Assembly (NCBI RefSeq): GCF_035621135.1
Contig: NZ_CP141728.1
Span: forward strand, 310,001-374,000
DNA: 64,000 nucleotides
Direction: 5' to 3'
DNA from: Sinanaerobacter sp. ZZT-01
Lineage (GTDB): Bacteria > Bacillota > Clostridia > Peptostreptococcales > Anaerovoracaceae
Shown: piece by piece, positions 1-7,545 of the stretch
Position numbering within the stretch: the stretch's first letter is position 1
Layout of the letters: every line of letters begins with the position of its first letter
Notes under the pieces: generated by a model
Seen by the model: only the letters and a program-made list of their open reading frames with translations
Databases searched by the model: none
Told to the model about the DNA's origin: nothing
Made by a program: the position numbers and the translations under genes

Positions 1-302
1 ATTCGTTTTTCTTCTTTGTCAGCCATTATGCTATATCTCCTTATTCTATGTCCAGTACCTTATACCCCAAATCTTCCGTATTCTGATACGGAATAATATG
101 TAATACATTCATCTAATCTAGTACCAATGTATCAAAATCAACCTTTGATGCTACGAGAATCAAGGTAGACAACCCCAGTTAACCTATCAGTCCTATGCTC
201 CTAAAGACTCTATCAATAAAGTAGATTAAATCCATTTTTTACCATTAATTCACTTATCAATTATACTTATTTTAACACAGATCACATTTTCTTTCTACCG
301 AA

Positions 303-346
303 AAAGCCGTTGATTAAAAGTATATGAACCTTCAATCAACGGCTTT
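303..346 (-). terminator. Rho-independent terminator after recombinase remnant
   Basis: A perfect 13-bp inverted repeat (303-315 pairs with 334-346, core AAAGCCGTTGATT) encloses an 18-nt loop. It lies just downstream of the minus-strand recombinase remnant. Read on the minus strand, the second arm runs into a short T stretch, as expected for an intrinsic terminator. Confidence 0.75.
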
Positions 347-359
347 CTGATACCATTTT

Positions 360-608
360 TTACATTTCCACATCTATCTCCAGACCAGACTTGAATTCCA
401 CTGTAAGCCTATTCTCATAAACTGTAACCTTCTCAATCAACTTCCTCACCAACCTCTCATCATATACCAGCAACTGACATCTTTGCTCTTCCAGAAAGAC
501 TTTCATCTCTTCAATCCGCTGAAGCCTGCCATCCTGTTCTGCCTCTGTGATGGTTTCGATATTTGTATCCCAGTCCCTATAGCTAATCAGGCCTGTGATA
601 TTTTGTTT
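360..608 (-). pseudogene. Serine recombinase C-terminal remnant
   Basis: Reading the minus strand from 608 to the TAA at 360-362 gives about 82 residues ending ...SGLEIDVEM. They include the pattern RLVRKLIEKVTVYENR followed by the short beta-strand tail typical of large serine recombinases of the TndX/SpoIVCA type. An in-frame stop at 609-611 closes the frame upstream. The resolvase catalytic domain, recombinase domain and zinc ribbon are absent, so this cannot be a working recombinase. It probably marks the end of an older mobile element. It differs in sequence from the tails of the recombinases between 21.6 and 27.9 kb. The frame is clear; the family call rests on the C-terminal pattern only. 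Confidence 0.6.
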
Positions 609-685
609 TTAATTTGTTAATTTCCCCAATGTGGAGGTAGATAGGTTGATTGTTCAAATCTCGCTCTATCTATCTTTTGGCAAAC

Positions 686-823
686 TTACTTCTTGCCGGG
701 GTTGGTTTGTGCTAACGCACTGCCTGCTACAAACCTTGATGTACTACTGTAATGGTTGTCTTTCAAAATTCTGCTTGCTTTTGATTCAACACACTTTGAA
801 GTTTGCTTTGAGTTTTTTGCCAT
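686..823 (-). CDS. Small conserved Lys/Ser-rich protein, 45 aa
   Basis: An ATG at 821-823 is preceded by a good ribosome binding site (GAGAGGTG, 6 nt spacing). It opens a 46-codon frame beginning MAKNSKQTSKCVESKASR and ending TNPGKK. The product is small, basic and rich in serine and lysine, with no membrane segment. From memory, similar small proteins beginning MAKNSKQTSK recur in Firmicute genomes and phages, but I know no function. The gene is alone between the recombinase remnant and the HTH gene, and no clear promoter is visible. A 98-aa reading frame on the opposite strand has no comparable ribosome binding site and is probably a shadow. Confidence 0.6.
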   Translation of the reverse strand: MAKNSKQTSKCVESKASRILKDNHYSSTSRFVAGSALAQTNPGKK

Positions 824-1041
824 GTTCTTCACCTCTCTTTCTTATATATTCAAGTCTCCTGACCTGTTATAATAAGATTAACACTTTTGTTTTTTTGCCC
901 GTTGAACAATCTTCAACACTAAACTAGCTTATACCTATATTGGAGGGTGTATTTTGTTCAAAAGACACCCCCTTACTATATGAAATTGACAAATTCACTG
1001 AATTTTCCGTTGAAGAAAGTTCAACAAAAATATTTTTGAGC

Positions 1042-1075
1042 AAAAAAATAGACCAGACTTTACGTCTAATCTATT
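1042..1075 (-). terminator. Terminator of the HTH gene
   Basis: A 12-bp stem (1047-1058 with 1064-1075, two G-U pairs in RNA) with a 5-nt loop is followed on the minus strand by seven T residues. It lies 12 nt after the stop codon of the minus-strand gene ending at 1088. Confidence 0.8.
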
Positions 1076-1087
1076 TCTCATAGGTAT

Positions 1088-1903
1088 TTATTTTGGTTCT
1101 GGAGGTTGGTGAATTAAGTTTTCGTACTTCTGGTCGACTAATTCTTCATAGATGTCATCATAGTCAGTAGCCCATTTTAAATGTAGTAGAGAATCATATA
1201 TACCATTTTCGGCACCTGTTTTTCCGGGGAGATATGGATTTAATGGAAGTTGTGCTAGTTCAAGCATTTTATTACTTACAAGAAACGGAATATGTATACC
1301 CAAGCACGTCGATATAACGTTAACCTTTGTAAGGTTCGCTCCCTTTGTTAAATTACTGATTGTTCTTTTGTTTAGCCCAGTAGTGCTTTCCAACAATCCG
1401 AAAGTATAGTTGCATATATTTCTGCTTATTAGCTTCTTTAATGCTTCACCAAATTCCAAACCACTGATAGCCGCAAGCATTTCTTGAGACATTTCGTTTA
1501 CCAAACCATATTGATTAACTAAATCCTCGTCGATTTCATCATAGTAGTTAAATGATTTACTTGCCATTGCTGCTGGAAGTGTAATGTAATGAAGCTGTCC
1601 AGTCTCTTTATCTACAACAAATTGAAGAAAGCATTCTTCCTCGTGAGTTTTAGCATAGGTTGTAAGACGAATTCTGCCATTCGCATCACGCTCAATATAC
1701 TTGCTATCATTAATGCATAGCTTATTGTCGATGAAAGCAAAACAGTCGGTTTCAACCATGCAAGCCAGTGCTTTGCTCTCTGAATACCAGTTTTGTAGTG
1801 TAGCTGTCTTTACAGAAGATACATAGGTTTTGCCAACCATATTTTCTTCGGATATTACAACACCAACAACACGTTTTTCCTTTGGTTCATTTATTCTTTT
1901 CAT
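1088..1903 (-). CDS. Hypothetical protein with C-terminal XRE-like HTH
   Basis: A 271-aa protein. I chose the ATG at 1903 because AAAGGAGAT lies about 10 nt upstream; the frame is open 30 nt further, but without a ribosome binding site. Residues about 165-215 (FGLLESTTGLNKRTISNLTK and following) resemble a Cro/C1-type helix-turn-helix, with alternating hydrophobic positions and a recognition helix around NKRTISNLTKG. The N-terminal 150 residues match no family I recognise; they may be a sensory or degraded enzymatic domain. The gene is divergent from padR and shares a 77-bp intergenic region containing a perfect palindrome, so the two may be co-regulated. It ends in a clear terminator. Function unknown. 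Confidence 0.7.
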   Translation of the reverse strand: MKRINEPKEKRVVGVVISEENMVGKTYVSSVKTATLQNWYSESKALACMVETDCFAFIDNKLCINDSKYIERDANGRIRLTTYAKTHEEECFLQFVVDKETGQLHYITLPAAMASKSFNYYDEIDEDLVNQYGLVNEMSQEMLAAISGLEFGEALKKLISRNICNYTFGLLESTTGLNKRTISNLTKGANLTKVNVISTCLGIHIPFLVSNKMLELAQLPLNPYLPGKTGAENGIYDSLLHLKWATDYDDIYEELVDQKYENLIHQPPEPK

Positions 1904-1936
1904 AAATACAATATCTCCTTTCAAAAAAATCACCTA

Positions 1937-1964
1937 TTGACAAATAGTCAGTACTGACTATATT
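1937..1964 (+). promoter_or_regulatory. padR promoter with overlapping 16-bp palindromic operator
   Basis: A -35 box TTGACA (1937-1942) is followed after 16 bp by TATATT (1959-1964). A perfect palindrome, TAGTCAGTACTGACTA (1945-1960), fills the spacer and overlaps the -10 box. PadR-type regulators usually bind such palindromes at their own promoters, so autorepression of the padR-methyltransferase pair is a direct inference. The site lies in the divergent region and could also affect the minus-strand HTH gene. Confidence 0.75.
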
Positions 1965-1980
1965 AAAAAGGAGTGATAAT

Positions 1981-2541
1981 ATGATTCCACTATACATTCT
2001 TGGCTTACTCTTGCGATTTGGTCCTCAACACGGATACCAAATAAAAAAGCTAATGGAGGAACAGCTTGAGGACTTTACGCAGATTAAACTACCCACTGTG
2101 TATTACCATCTTGAAAAAATGGAACTTGCGGGACTAATTACTGCTAATCGTGACAAGCAAGGTGCACGCCCAGAAAAAACCGTGTATCAGATAAGCAATA
2201 CAGGAGCGGATAAATTTAAGGAACTACTTCATCAAACCTTGCAGATTAAGTATCGTCCTTCCTTTGATATTGATGGTACATTTTATTTTTCTGATTCTTT
2301 GGATAGTAGTGTCTTAATAGATAGTCTTAGCCGGCACATTTCTAGCTTGAAAAAGACACTTAATAAGTTGGAAATTCACCGTAAAGAAACTATAGCGCAT
2401 ATCCCCGAAGACTATAAAACCTCTGCCAATATTATTTTTGAGCACCACATTCTGCATTATAAGGCTGAGCTTACTTGGGCAGCAGAATCATTAAACATCT
2501 TGAAGGAGGCTAAAACACATGGTAAAAACCAGAGTTATTGA
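1981..2541 (+). CDS. PadR-family transcriptional regulator
   Basis: A 186-aa protein with AAAGGAG 6 nt before the ATG. The N-terminal winged helix has the PadR hallmarks: LYILGLLLRFGPQHGYQIKK, then TVYYHLEKMELAGLI and the wing GARPEKTVYQISNTG. The C-terminal half (about 95-180) is helical and matches the PadR dimerisation arm (Vir_act_alpha_C-like). PadR proteins repress genes for efflux, stress or metabolism and are released by small ligands; the ligand here is not known. The 3' end overlaps the methyltransferase start by 23 nt, so the two are co-transcribed and probably translationally coupled. The upstream palindrome overlapping the -10 box is the likely operator. Confidence 0.9.
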   Translation: MIPLYILGLLLRFGPQHGYQIKKLMEEQLEDFTQIKLPTVYYHLEKMELAGLITANRDKQGARPEKTVYQISNTGADKFKELLHQTLQIKYRPSFDIDGTFYFSDSLDSSVLIDSLSRHISSLKKTLNKLEIHRKETIAHIPEDYKTSANIIFEHHILHYKAELTWAAESLNILKEAKTHGKNQSY

Positions 2542-3169
2542 AACAAATGAGGGTATACAGAATGAAGTTACTGTGAAAACCTTTGACTTATTTGCCCGCA
2601 GTATGCGGGATAAAGGATGGAACGGTGTGGACGGCATGATTGCGTCTGGCATCAAGGGTGGTGATGTATTGGAAGTCGGGCCCGGACCGGGATATGTGGG
2701 ATTGGAACTGTCAAAAAAGATTCGACCATCTTCACTCACTGGCTGCGAAATCAGTCCTGCTATGCTTCATATTGCCGAGAAAAATGCTGCTGAATACAGC
2801 ATTCCCGCCCACTACGTGTTGGGAAACTGCATGGAGATGCCGTTCGAGGATAAAAGCTTTGACGCTGTCATTTCCAACGGATCCTTACATGAATGGGAAA
2901 ACCCTATCCGTGCCTTTGATGAAATTTATCGTGTTCTTCGTACCGGCGGACGATACTGCATCACCGATTTGCGTCGTGATGTGCATCCACTTAAAAAGGC
3001 ATTGGTCTATCTTTCAACTCAGCCCAAGGAAATGCGCCCCGGTCTAATTACATCACTAAATGCTGCCTATACAATTTCTGAAATCACTGAACTTCTACGT
3101 CATTCTAATCTACGCAATGCAACTGTAACCAGTGATTTCTTTGGACTTTGTATTGCAGGTCAAAAGTAA
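2519..3169 (+). CDS. Class I SAM-dependent methyltransferase
   Basis: A 216-aa protein of the Methyltransf_11/UbiE-like type. Motif I (VLEVGPGPGYVGLEL, about residues 50-64) binds S-adenosylmethionine. An acidic residue ends strand 2 (GCEIS), motif II is near FDAVISNGSLHEW, and a motif-III-like GGRYCITDLRR follows. There is no membrane segment, so it is cytosolic, and the substrate cannot be read from sequence. The start is set by AAGGAGG about 9 nt upstream, inside padR. Its pairing with a PadR regulator suggests an inducible detoxification or modification function, which is inference. A strong terminator follows the stop. Confidence 0.9.
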   Translation: MVKTRVIETNEGIQNEVTVKTFDLFARSMRDKGWNGVDGMIASGIKGGDVLEVGPGPGYVGLELSKKIRPSSLTGCEISPAMLHIAEKNAAEYSIPAHYVLGNCMEMPFEDKSFDAVISNGSLHEWENPIRAFDEIYRVLRTGGRYCITDLRRDVHPLKKALVYLSTQPKEMRPGLITSLNAAYTISEITELLRHSNLRNATVTSDFFGLCIAGQK

Positions 3170-3182
3170 TGACACCTAAAAG

Positions 3183-3216
3183 AGAAGCTAAGGAATTTCT
3201 CCTTGCTTCTTTTTTC
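3183..3216 (+). terminator. Terminator of the padR-methyltransferase operon
   Basis: An 11-bp stem with one bulge (AGAAGC-t-AAGGA, 3183-3194, with TCCTTGCTTCT, 3200-3210) is followed by six T residues. It ends next to the stop codon of the convergent minus-strand gene. Confidence 0.85.
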
Positions 3217-3797
3217 TATTCATTAAAAATTACCCACCTCTCACCATCGAAATCTTCGTACCTATCAGTCGTGACATTCTGTTCAAAGTACACTCCGAGA
3301 ATTCTCTTGATATCCGCATTATCCGCTCTCCTTGCTGTAAAGCCTTGGTCTTTAAGGCTTTTTTCTATACGAGATAAATATGAAAACACGCCACTTTTTT
3401 TCTCATTTTTCAATCGAATGATTATCAGAAATTCACGTGCAGTGGCCATCTGCACTTGCATGCGGTCAAGATTGGTGCTGTCTTGCATCAGAAGTTTTCG
3501 GATAATAGCATTTTCCTCTTCCTCCATACGCTTTTTCAGATATTGCTTGTTGTCATCAAAATTCTCTTTGGAATTAAGGCAGAGCATTTCAATTTCAGCG
3601 ATACCTTTGAGCACCGTCATCAGTGCATATATTCTACTGCTTACACTGCTTTCTGAAAGTACAGAGATATTGGTTGGATGGATGATGAAATATACAAGTT
3701 CACCATAAGGCGTAACAAGGCCGTAATCAGTGATTTCCGTAATTCCCATCAGTTCTTTTGTAGAATTTTTATGTTTTTTCTTTTCTTTTCTGCTCAT
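3216..3797 (-). CDS. TrsD/TraD-like conjugation protein
   Basis: A 193-aa soluble, charged protein with a coiled-coil-prone middle (DNKQYLKKRMEEEENAIIRK). The segment YGLVTPYGELVYFIIHPTNISVLSE, followed by SRIYALMTVLKGIAEIEM, reads like the TrsD/TraD class that sits directly before the VirB4-type ATPase gene in Gram-positive transfer operons. This is from memory and unsearched. It is the last gene of the minus-strand transfer cluster, starting 3 nt after the TrsC-like gene ends. In intact systems a VirB4 ATPase would follow; here the next sequence is the padR operon terminator, so the transfer region ends abruptly. The function call is tentative. Confidence 0.6.
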   Translation of the reverse strand: MSRKEKKKHKNSTKELMGITEITDYGLVTPYGELVYFIIHPTNISVLSESSVSSRIYALMTVLKGIAEIEMLCLNSKENFDDNKQYLKKRMEEEENAIIRKLLMQDSTNLDRMQVQMATAREFLIIIRLKNEKKSGVFSYLSRIEKSLKDQGFTARRADNADIKRILGVYFEQNVTTDRYEDFDGERWVIFNE

Positions 3798-3800
3798 AGT

Positions 3801-4058
3801 TTACCACCTCCATTCATATATCTGCGGCTTTAAAATAAAAAAGGATACGGCATATCGGATAAAATCCAAGATACTCATATCCTCAAATCGAATGCTTAAA
3901 AAAGCGTATGCTGCAGTTATTACAACAGGGAATAGAATACCTGTTTGAGCAAGGCCAAAAACAGAAATAAGCAATCCTATTCCAATAATACCAATGTCAC
4001 GCAATTCCCACAGCCAGAGTGTTGCTTTTGCTTTTAAGTTATCGGGGTACATATACAT
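3801..4058 (-). CDS. Small membrane conjugation protein (TrsC/VirB3-like)
   Basis: An 85-aa protein from the ATG at 4056-4058, which has GTGAGGAAAG upstream; a longer open frame to 4121 overlaps the methyltransferase and lacks a ribosome binding site. Two hydrophobic segments (about 20-40, IGIIGIGLLISVFGLAQTG, and 42-58) are followed by a basic, aromatic tail ending PQIYEWRW. Size, topology and position before the TrsD-like gene fit the small VirB3/TrsC inner-membrane component of type IV secretion systems. The start sits next to the stop of the broken cytosine methyltransferase, so the two were probably co-transcribed. Confidence 0.6.
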   Translation of the reverse strand: MYMYPDNLKAKATLWLWELRDIGIIGIGLLISVFGLAQTGILFPVVITAAYAFLSIRFEDMSILDFIRYAVSFFILKPQIYEWRW

Positions 4059-4059
4059 T

Positions 4060-5622
4060 TTAGCTTTCCTCACTTTCTTCCTTGAATTTTCCCAAGAAAA
4101 AAGCAATCCCACGGAGAACAAAGTCTACGCATGGAATTGCTACACTATTTCCAAGAGCCTTGTATCTTGGCGAATCTGATGCTTTTGGTATCTTCGTCCA
4201 CCCATCAGGAAAGCCTTGCAGTCTTTCGCACTCAAGAGGCGTCAGCCTACGGACAAGGTTTCGTGAAACTGCAAGATTTTCACTGCCTCCACCATTGTCA
4301 CCGCCTTCGGCTCTTAAAGTGCCACAGCCTTCCTTGTAATCTGCAAATGCAGATTGTCCATAAATAGTGCTTTGATTATCAATAATACACTTATCTTGGC
4401 TGACATATTGATTGCCTGCACCTTTCCAATCACCATTACACAATGCTCCTACTACATCTTGATATGGCTCAGGCTTATAAATAGCATGAACATCTGATGT
4501 TGTAAGGGTATAACTGATATCTTTCTGCACCCCTTGACCGTTGCCACCGTTATGATCCTGGCGGTTAATCGTATTGCTGCCACTGTCGGAGCAACTTTTA
4601 GTGGTCCGTTATATCTGCAGTCCTTACCGTGATTATCAAACAGTACAGGCTGATTGTTTCCGCTTGTTCCGGCGGCTGATGTAATCGTCGGGCAAAGGTT
4701 TTCACAAATTTCCGCACCACCTTGCTGACTTCCCATAACAATTGGGAGGTTTCCACCCATACTTGCTCTTAATGTAGATGTTATGTTTTCGGTGATATCC
4801 ATGCGTTTTCCGCCTTGGTTATTTAAGCATATCATTGGTTCTGTAACAAAGGTCTGCATCTGCATATTTTGTCTTGCCATCAACGCACCCGAAAGATTTT
4901 CAAGGTCAATTCCTTCATTTCTTTGATTAATGTGATAAGATTTCATCTCTTTCATATTTGATATACTGCTGTCATTTATCCTTGTAATTCCGGCTTGTAT
5001 TTCCAATGCTGTTTTTAATTGTTCGGGTAATTCCTTACTCCTCGATTTTGCTCGTCTAAGTATTCCCAAGCAAGCAGTCTTGCTCAAATAGTATTTTGGG
5101 AGCGGTGTATCCTCCAAAATCTGCGACAAGAAAGATTCTTTTGCGCCTTTGGGCGACACCCCAGTATTGAGCATCCGGAACTCTCCAAGCAAGGGAGAAT
5201 TCTCTTCCCAAAATGCACCCAGCAAATTTCCATACCCCTCCCGCAGGTCGAGGTACAGATATGGTGTGGTCTGCAATTCGAACGGTTTCTTCAAGTACCG
5301 CTTTGAAGTCTTCTCCGTTCTGAGAGGAGAAGGCTCCAGGGACATTTTCCCAAACGAAGAATCGAGGTCGAATAAGGTCATTTGCTTTTCCGTCTTTTCC
5401 ATCGGCATACCTCATTTCTTTTGTTATTCTAATCTGCTCCATAAAGAGCCCTGAACGTTCGCCATCAAGTCCTGCTCTCTTTCCCGCTACAGATAAGTCT
5501 TGGCAAGGTGAGCCTCCACAAATAATATCCACAACAGGAAGTTTTCTCCCATCAAGCTTTGTAATGTCACCAACATGGAGCATCTCGGGAAATCGTACTT
5601 TTGTAACTTCGATGGGAAAACT
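4060..5622 (-). pseudogene. C5-cytosine DNA methyltransferase, truncated and frameshifted
   Basis: A Dcm-type methyltransferase read in three pieces. Piece 1 (5622-5056) carries the catalytic loop GGSPCQDLSVAG, ENVPGAF (motif VI) and QRRKRIFLVADFGG (motif VIII). Piece 2 (frame of 4452-5408) carries a target-recognition-like region with CLNNQGGKRMDITENITSTL. Piece 3 (4575-4060) carries RRLTPLECERLQGFPDGW and YKALGNSVAIP (motifs IX-X). The switch from piece 2 to 3 is explained by one missing A in GCAGCAATACG near 4569-4577. The switch from piece 1 to 2 needs a +1 shift around 5055-5100. The reading frame runs straight into the IS end at 5622, so the first 40 or so residues with the SAM-binding FxGxG motif are gone. 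Element-borne Dcm proteins usually protect incoming DNA from restriction; this copy should be inactive. Confidence 0.85.
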
Positions 5623-5698
5623 TGGATAGACTACACTAAAGTGAACAGTTTTTTGAAGGAGCTGTTATAATAAACAATATAAAAAGGAAATTGTTCAC

Positions 5699-5983
5699 AT
5701 GAGTAGACGAAAAGCAAGAAATTATACGGATGAATTTAAACAACAAATGGTACAGCTATACAATAGTGGTAAACCTTCTAATGAAATCATTAAGGAATAC
5801 GATTTAACTGCATCAACATTTCATTCATGGGTTAAAAAATATAATAAAACTGGTTCTTTTAAAACCTCTGATAATTTAACACCAGAGCAAAAAGAGCTGA
5901 TTAAACTAAGAAAACAAAATAAACAACTATTGATGGAAAATGACATTTTAAAGCAAGCGGCTCTGATAATGGGACGAAAGTAA
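5699..5983 (+). CDS. IS3-family transposase OrfA
   Basis: A 94-aa protein with the HTH_Tnp_1 pattern: RRKARNYTDEFKQQMVQLY, a recognition helix around TASTFHSWVKKY, and a C-terminal leucine-zipper-like coiled coil (LIKLRKQNKQLLMENDILKQA) ending MGRK. It binds the IS ends and is fused to OrfB by ribosomal frameshifting. A TATAAT box (about 5665-5671) and AAAAAGGA precede the ATG. The stop codon lies in the loop of a 12-bp hairpin described separately. Intact. Confidence 0.92.
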   Translation: MSRRKARNYTDEFKQQMVQLYNSGKPSNEIIKEYDLTASTFHSWVKKYNKTGSFKTSDNLTPEQKELIKLRKQNKQLLMENDILKQAALIMGRK

Positions 5984-5997
5984 AAATTATCAGAGCC
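5959..5997 (+). promoter_or_regulatory. 12-bp stem-loop enclosing the OrfA stop and probable -1 slip site
   Basis: GGCTCTGATAAT (5959-5970) pairs perfectly with ATTATCAGAGCC (5986-5997). The 15-nt loop holds the A-AAG tetramer and the OrfA stop codon TAA. OrfB is in the -1 frame and is open through this point, so slippage on AAG would make the OrfAB fusion transposase. In the better-known IS3 elements the stimulatory structure lies downstream of the slip site; here the slip site is in the loop. Confidence 0.6.
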
Positions 5998-6024
5998 AAT
6001 GCACACAAATATTCTATTTCTAAA

Positions 6025-6798
6025 ATGTGCAAAGCTTTGGATATTTCAAGAAATACTTATTATTCTTATAAAGAGAAAATTAATTCTTCAGACCCATTGA
6101 GCGAAGTTGTTATCAAGATATTTAAACATGCATATGGTACGCGTAAATTGAAAGTAGAATTAGCAAAGTTAGGCTATCATTTCTCAAGACGCCGAATTTC
6201 AAAGATTATGAAATCAAGTGATTTGGTATCATCTTATACTTTGAAAAAATATAAACACCCTAAAGACTCAGTTAACGAAGAAAAAATAGCAAATGTTGTG
6301 AATCATAATTTTGAAAAAAGAAAACATCTAGAAGTTGTTGTAAGTGACCTAACATACGTCAGAGTTAAAAATAGTTGGCATTATATCTGTATTATTCTTG
6401 ATCTACATAATAGAGAAATTATTGGCTATAGCTGTGGTGCACATAAAAATGCACAACTGGTTCATGATGCGTTAGCAAAAATAAAAGCCAATTTATATGA
6501 TTTACAAATATTTCACACTGACCGTGGTAGTGAATTTAAGAATTATCTAATAGATGATTTACTCAAAAAATTTAATATTCAACGCTCCCTCAGTGCAAAA
6601 GGTTGCCCTTATGATAATGCTGTTGCCGAGTCTCAATTTAAAATCATAAAAACAGAATTTGTACACTCAAGATATTTTGAAACTTTAGATCATTTAAAAC
6701 AAGAATTATCAGCATATGTATACTGGTTCAATAACAAAAGAATACATGGCGCATTAGGATATAAAACGCCAGTTGAATTTAAGCAAGCACTCCTTTAA
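6025..6798 (+). CDS. IS3-family transposase OrfB (DDE integrase core)
   Basis: From the first ATG this is 257 aa, but the frame is open upstream through about 5971, so the real product is probably the OrfAB -1 frameshift fusion. The rve catalytic triad is visible: the first Asp in VVSDLTYVRV, the second in FHTDRGSEF, and the Glu in NAVAESQFKIIKTE. The N-terminal HTH_21 part (KALDISRNTYYSYKEK) and the C-terminal WFNNKRIHGALGYKTPVEF are typical of IS150/IS3-group transposases. No disruption is visible. Confidence 0.93.
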   Translation: MCKALDISRNTYYSYKEKINSSDPLSEVVIKIFKHAYGTRKLKVELAKLGYHFSRRRISKIMKSSDLVSSYTLKKYKHPKDSVNEEKIANVVNHNFEKRKHLEVVVSDLTYVRVKNSWHYICIILDLHNREIIGYSCGAHKNAQLVHDALAKIKANLYDLQIFHTDRGSEFKNYLIDDLLKKFNIQRSLSAKGCPYDNAVAESQFKIIKTEFVHSRYFETLDHLKQELSAYVYWFNNKRIHGALGYKTPVEFKQALL

Positions 6799-6828
6799 AA
6801 AATTGTACGAAAAAGGGTTGCCTTTCCA

Positions 6829-7206
6829 CACATCTAGTTTTAAAATTTCTTGACTGGCTCTATAGATACACCATCCTTCAGGGTCCATGAATTCAAGTTG
6901 CTTAAACCGGACTTGATCATCGTATCCCAACGTCCCACGTATCGCTTCATCAAGCATTTTGTCTACACGCTCAGATATTATCTGTTTTTGTTCATGTAGC
7001 TCCCATTTTGTTGCTTCAACCACGTAGGCCTCTTCTTGGAGTTCTTGTACCACCTCACTTAATTTGCTATTCCGATTTTGGAGTTCTGAGATTTCCAGCA
7101 ACTTGATATTGATTTCATCTGATAAATCATCTATTAGCCTCGGATTTTTTAGAACCATCACCATGGCTTCCAATGACTTTTTAACCTTTTCTATCATCTT
7201 GCCCAT
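6829..7206 (-). pseudogene. Coiled-coil conjugation-cluster protein cut by the IS
   Basis: A protein starting MGKMIEKVKKSLEAM at 7206 (GGAGATGAG upstream; a second ATG at 7224 is possible) runs to ...IYRASQEILKLDV, where the native sequence stops at the IS end. The reading frame then continues into IS sequence to 6754. The body (about 35-100) is strongly helical and charged, a likely coiled coil with LQNRNSKLSEVVQELQEE. I do not recognise the family. It overlaps the stop of the PrgI-like gene and so belonged to the transfer operon. About 126 native residues remain. Confidence 0.6.
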
Positions 7207-7210
7207 AGAC

Positions 7211-7534
7211 TCATCTCCATTCATCCTGATATTTGTATGGATAGAATTTCTGTGATCGTGCGAACCGAATCATAAATCCAACTTGATCTACAACGGAGAT
7301 GTTAGAACGATCTCTTGTGAGCATCATGACACTCCCTGCAATGGCTACAAGAATCGTTACAACGCTAACTACTGTATTCTTAGAAATCAGATAGTACAGG
7401 ACATCAAGAATACCAACGATTATGGTTGTCATAATCGTTTTAAACAGTTCTTCTTTACCAAAGCCATCAAATATCTCAACCCTGGTTTTAAGTCCTTGTG
7501 GAATATACAAAGGATTTTTTCTTCTTTCTTCCAT
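7211..7534 (-). CDS. PrgI-like small membrane conjugation protein
   Basis: A 107-aa protein from the ATG at 7534, chosen for TGGAGGTG 3-4 nt upstream. It starts MEERRKNPLYIPQGLK, then has a charged stretch and two hydrophobic segments (about 34-54 and 57-74), followed by a tail rich in aromatic and basic residues (ARSQKFYPYKY). Size and topology resemble PrgI/TcpE-type small membrane subunits of Gram-positive type IV secretion systems. It is tightly packed: its upstream neighbour ends within its leader, and its own stop overlaps the next gene. The family name is tentative. Confidence 0.55.
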   Translation of the reverse strand: MEERRKNPLYIPQGLKTRVEIFDGFGKEELFKTIMTTIIVGILDVLYYLISKNTVVSVVTILVAIAGSVMMLTRDRSNISVVDQVGFMIRFARSQKFYPYKYQDEWR

Positions 7535-7545
7535 ACACACCTCCA

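Larger units (their letters stand above)
5623..6828 (+). mobile_element. IS3-family insertion sequence, 1206 bp
   Basis: The ends form imperfect inverted repeats: TGGATAGACTACACTAAAGT at 5623 and, on the reverse strand from 6828, TGGAAAGGCAACCC, with about 25 of 37 aligned positions matching. Between them lie orfA (HTH) and orfB (DDE integrase) in overlapping frames, the standard IS3 layout. No target-site duplication is visible: the left flank ends AAACT and the right flank starts CACAT. The left flank is a cytosine methyltransferase cut inside its N-terminus, and the right flank is a different gene cut at its C-terminus. The element therefore probably caused a deletion or recombined after insertion. 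The transposase genes look complete. Confidence 0.9.

Noticed and set aside
631-927. 98-aa plus-strand open frame
   Set aside because: No convincing ribosome binding site, hydrophobic low-complexity translation, and it overlaps a minus-strand 45-codon gene with a good ribosome binding site.
942-972. Hairpin GGGTGT/ACACCC between the 45-aa gene and the HTH gene
   Set aside because: Short stem, no T run and not next to a gene end; insufficient to call a terminator.
5615-6835. Search for an IS target-site duplication
   Set aside because: Flanks AAACT and CACAT do not match at 3-5 bp, so no duplication was annotated.
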